Below, piece by piece: positions 63,832 to 64,000 of a stretch of DNA of 64,000 bases. How positions within the stretch are numbered: the stretch's first letter is position 1; the number at the start of each line of letters is the position of its first letter. Origin of the DNA: JACMQX01 sp044225675 (GTDB lineage: Bacteria; Pseudomonadota; Gammaproteobacteria; Burkholderiales; Burkholderiaceae_C). Location: assembly GCA_044225675.1 (NCBI GenBank), contig JBGAIH010000001.1, positions 62,001 to 126,000 of the forward strand, in the 5' to 3' direction. Position numbers and translations under genes: made by a program. The notes beneath the pieces are model-generated. The model made no database searches, was not told the DNA's origin, and worked only from the letters and a program-made list of their open reading frames with translations.

Positions 63832-64000
63832 TCAGAGCACTTCTTTCGGAGAGTCTCTTTCGGCGTTTGTCGGCTGTTTGTGAGCTTGCATCAGGGCGAC
63901 GGATTTCTTGAAGCCGCGGTCCCGCGCCATGAAGGCCTCCAGCATGTGTGGGATCAACGTCGCCGCATCGACCGTCTCGCCATAGGTCTGAGCGTGCAGC
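63832..64000 (-). CDS. Unidentified protein, C-terminal 55 residues
   Basis: A minus-strand reading frame, open from the right edge, ends at 63832-63834, only two bases past the tRNA-Leu CCA. The visible tail (LHAQTYGETVDAATL, then a short helix and a charged KQPTNAERDSPKEVL end) is hydrophilic and matches no family I can name. Codon use is less GC-rich in its final 20 codons than in the genes to the left. A gene abutting a tRNA 3' end is a frequent arrangement at island or prophage junctions, but no integrase motif is seen. Confidence 0.55.
   Translation of the reverse strand, partial: LHAQTYGETVDAATLIPHMLEAFMARDRGFKKSVALMQAHKQPTNAERDSPKEVL

Overview
The window is high-GC, densely coding bacterial DNA that reads as a chromosome of a betaproteobacterium in the order Burkholderiales, probably the family Comamonadaceae. 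The reasons are the tig-clpP-clpX-lon run followed by tRNA-Gly and tRNA-Cys, hpnC-hpnD-hpnE, several tripartite tricarboxylate (Bug/TctC) binding proteins, a TRAP/TAXI transporter and a type IV minor pilin gene next to nrdR-glyA. No insertion sequence, prophage, rRNA operon or CRISPR array was seen. This placement is inference from gene content, not from a search.

Layout. 1-3150: the end of a pilE-like pilin gene, nrdR, glyA and a membrane-anchored lytic transglycosylase. 3873-16284: a giant AsmA-like DUF748 protein, a broken transglutaminase/DUF2126 gene, divergent comEC, then a circularly permuted ATP-grasp gene and an alpha-E gene. The transglutaminase, ATP-grasp and alpha-E genes belong to one amidoligase-type gene neighbourhood. 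16473-25369: a TPR/glycosyltransferase-like protein, a GST, a low-molecular-weight phosphatase, a beta-CASP metallo-hydrolase next to a thymidine phosphorylase-family gene, and a DUF2779 nuclease-like gene coupled to a small membrane protein. 25350-36962 is transporter-rich: LysR, TctC, a class III aminotransferase, TAXI-TRAP with a racemase-family gene, an S4 RNA-binding protein, and tctC-tctB-tctA.

37024-47337 is the most coherent regulated unit. A PAS/sigma-54 activator is followed by tandem 17-bp inverted repeats and a sigma-54-type promoter. Then come a solute-binding protein, a secreted polyhydroxyalkanoate depolymerase, a branched-chain-type ABC transporter (livG-livF-livH-livM), a second solute-binding protein and a cytoplasmic alpha/beta hydrolase. 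I read this as a candidate polyester-scavenging locus: depolymerise outside, import the hydroxyacid or oligomer, finish hydrolysis inside.

47349-56755: hemH, a HAD hydrolase, the squalene-forming hpnCDE genes on the minus strand, and an RND efflux pair behind a strong sigma-70-type promoter overlapped by a TetR-type operator. 56779-62954: tRNA-Leu(UAG), tig, clpP, clpX and lon, with a terminator or hairpin between successive protein genes and heat-shock-like promoters before clpP and lon. 62971-64000: a tRNA promoter, tRNA-Gly, tRNA-Cys, a 5'-half tRNA-Leu relict, and a tRNA-Leu(UAA) gene split by a 227-nt group I intron at U34/A35. An unidentified convergent gene ends two bases beyond the tRNA CCA. 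The intron-bearing tRNA with its relict and the sigma-54 polyester locus are the two observations most worth follow-up.
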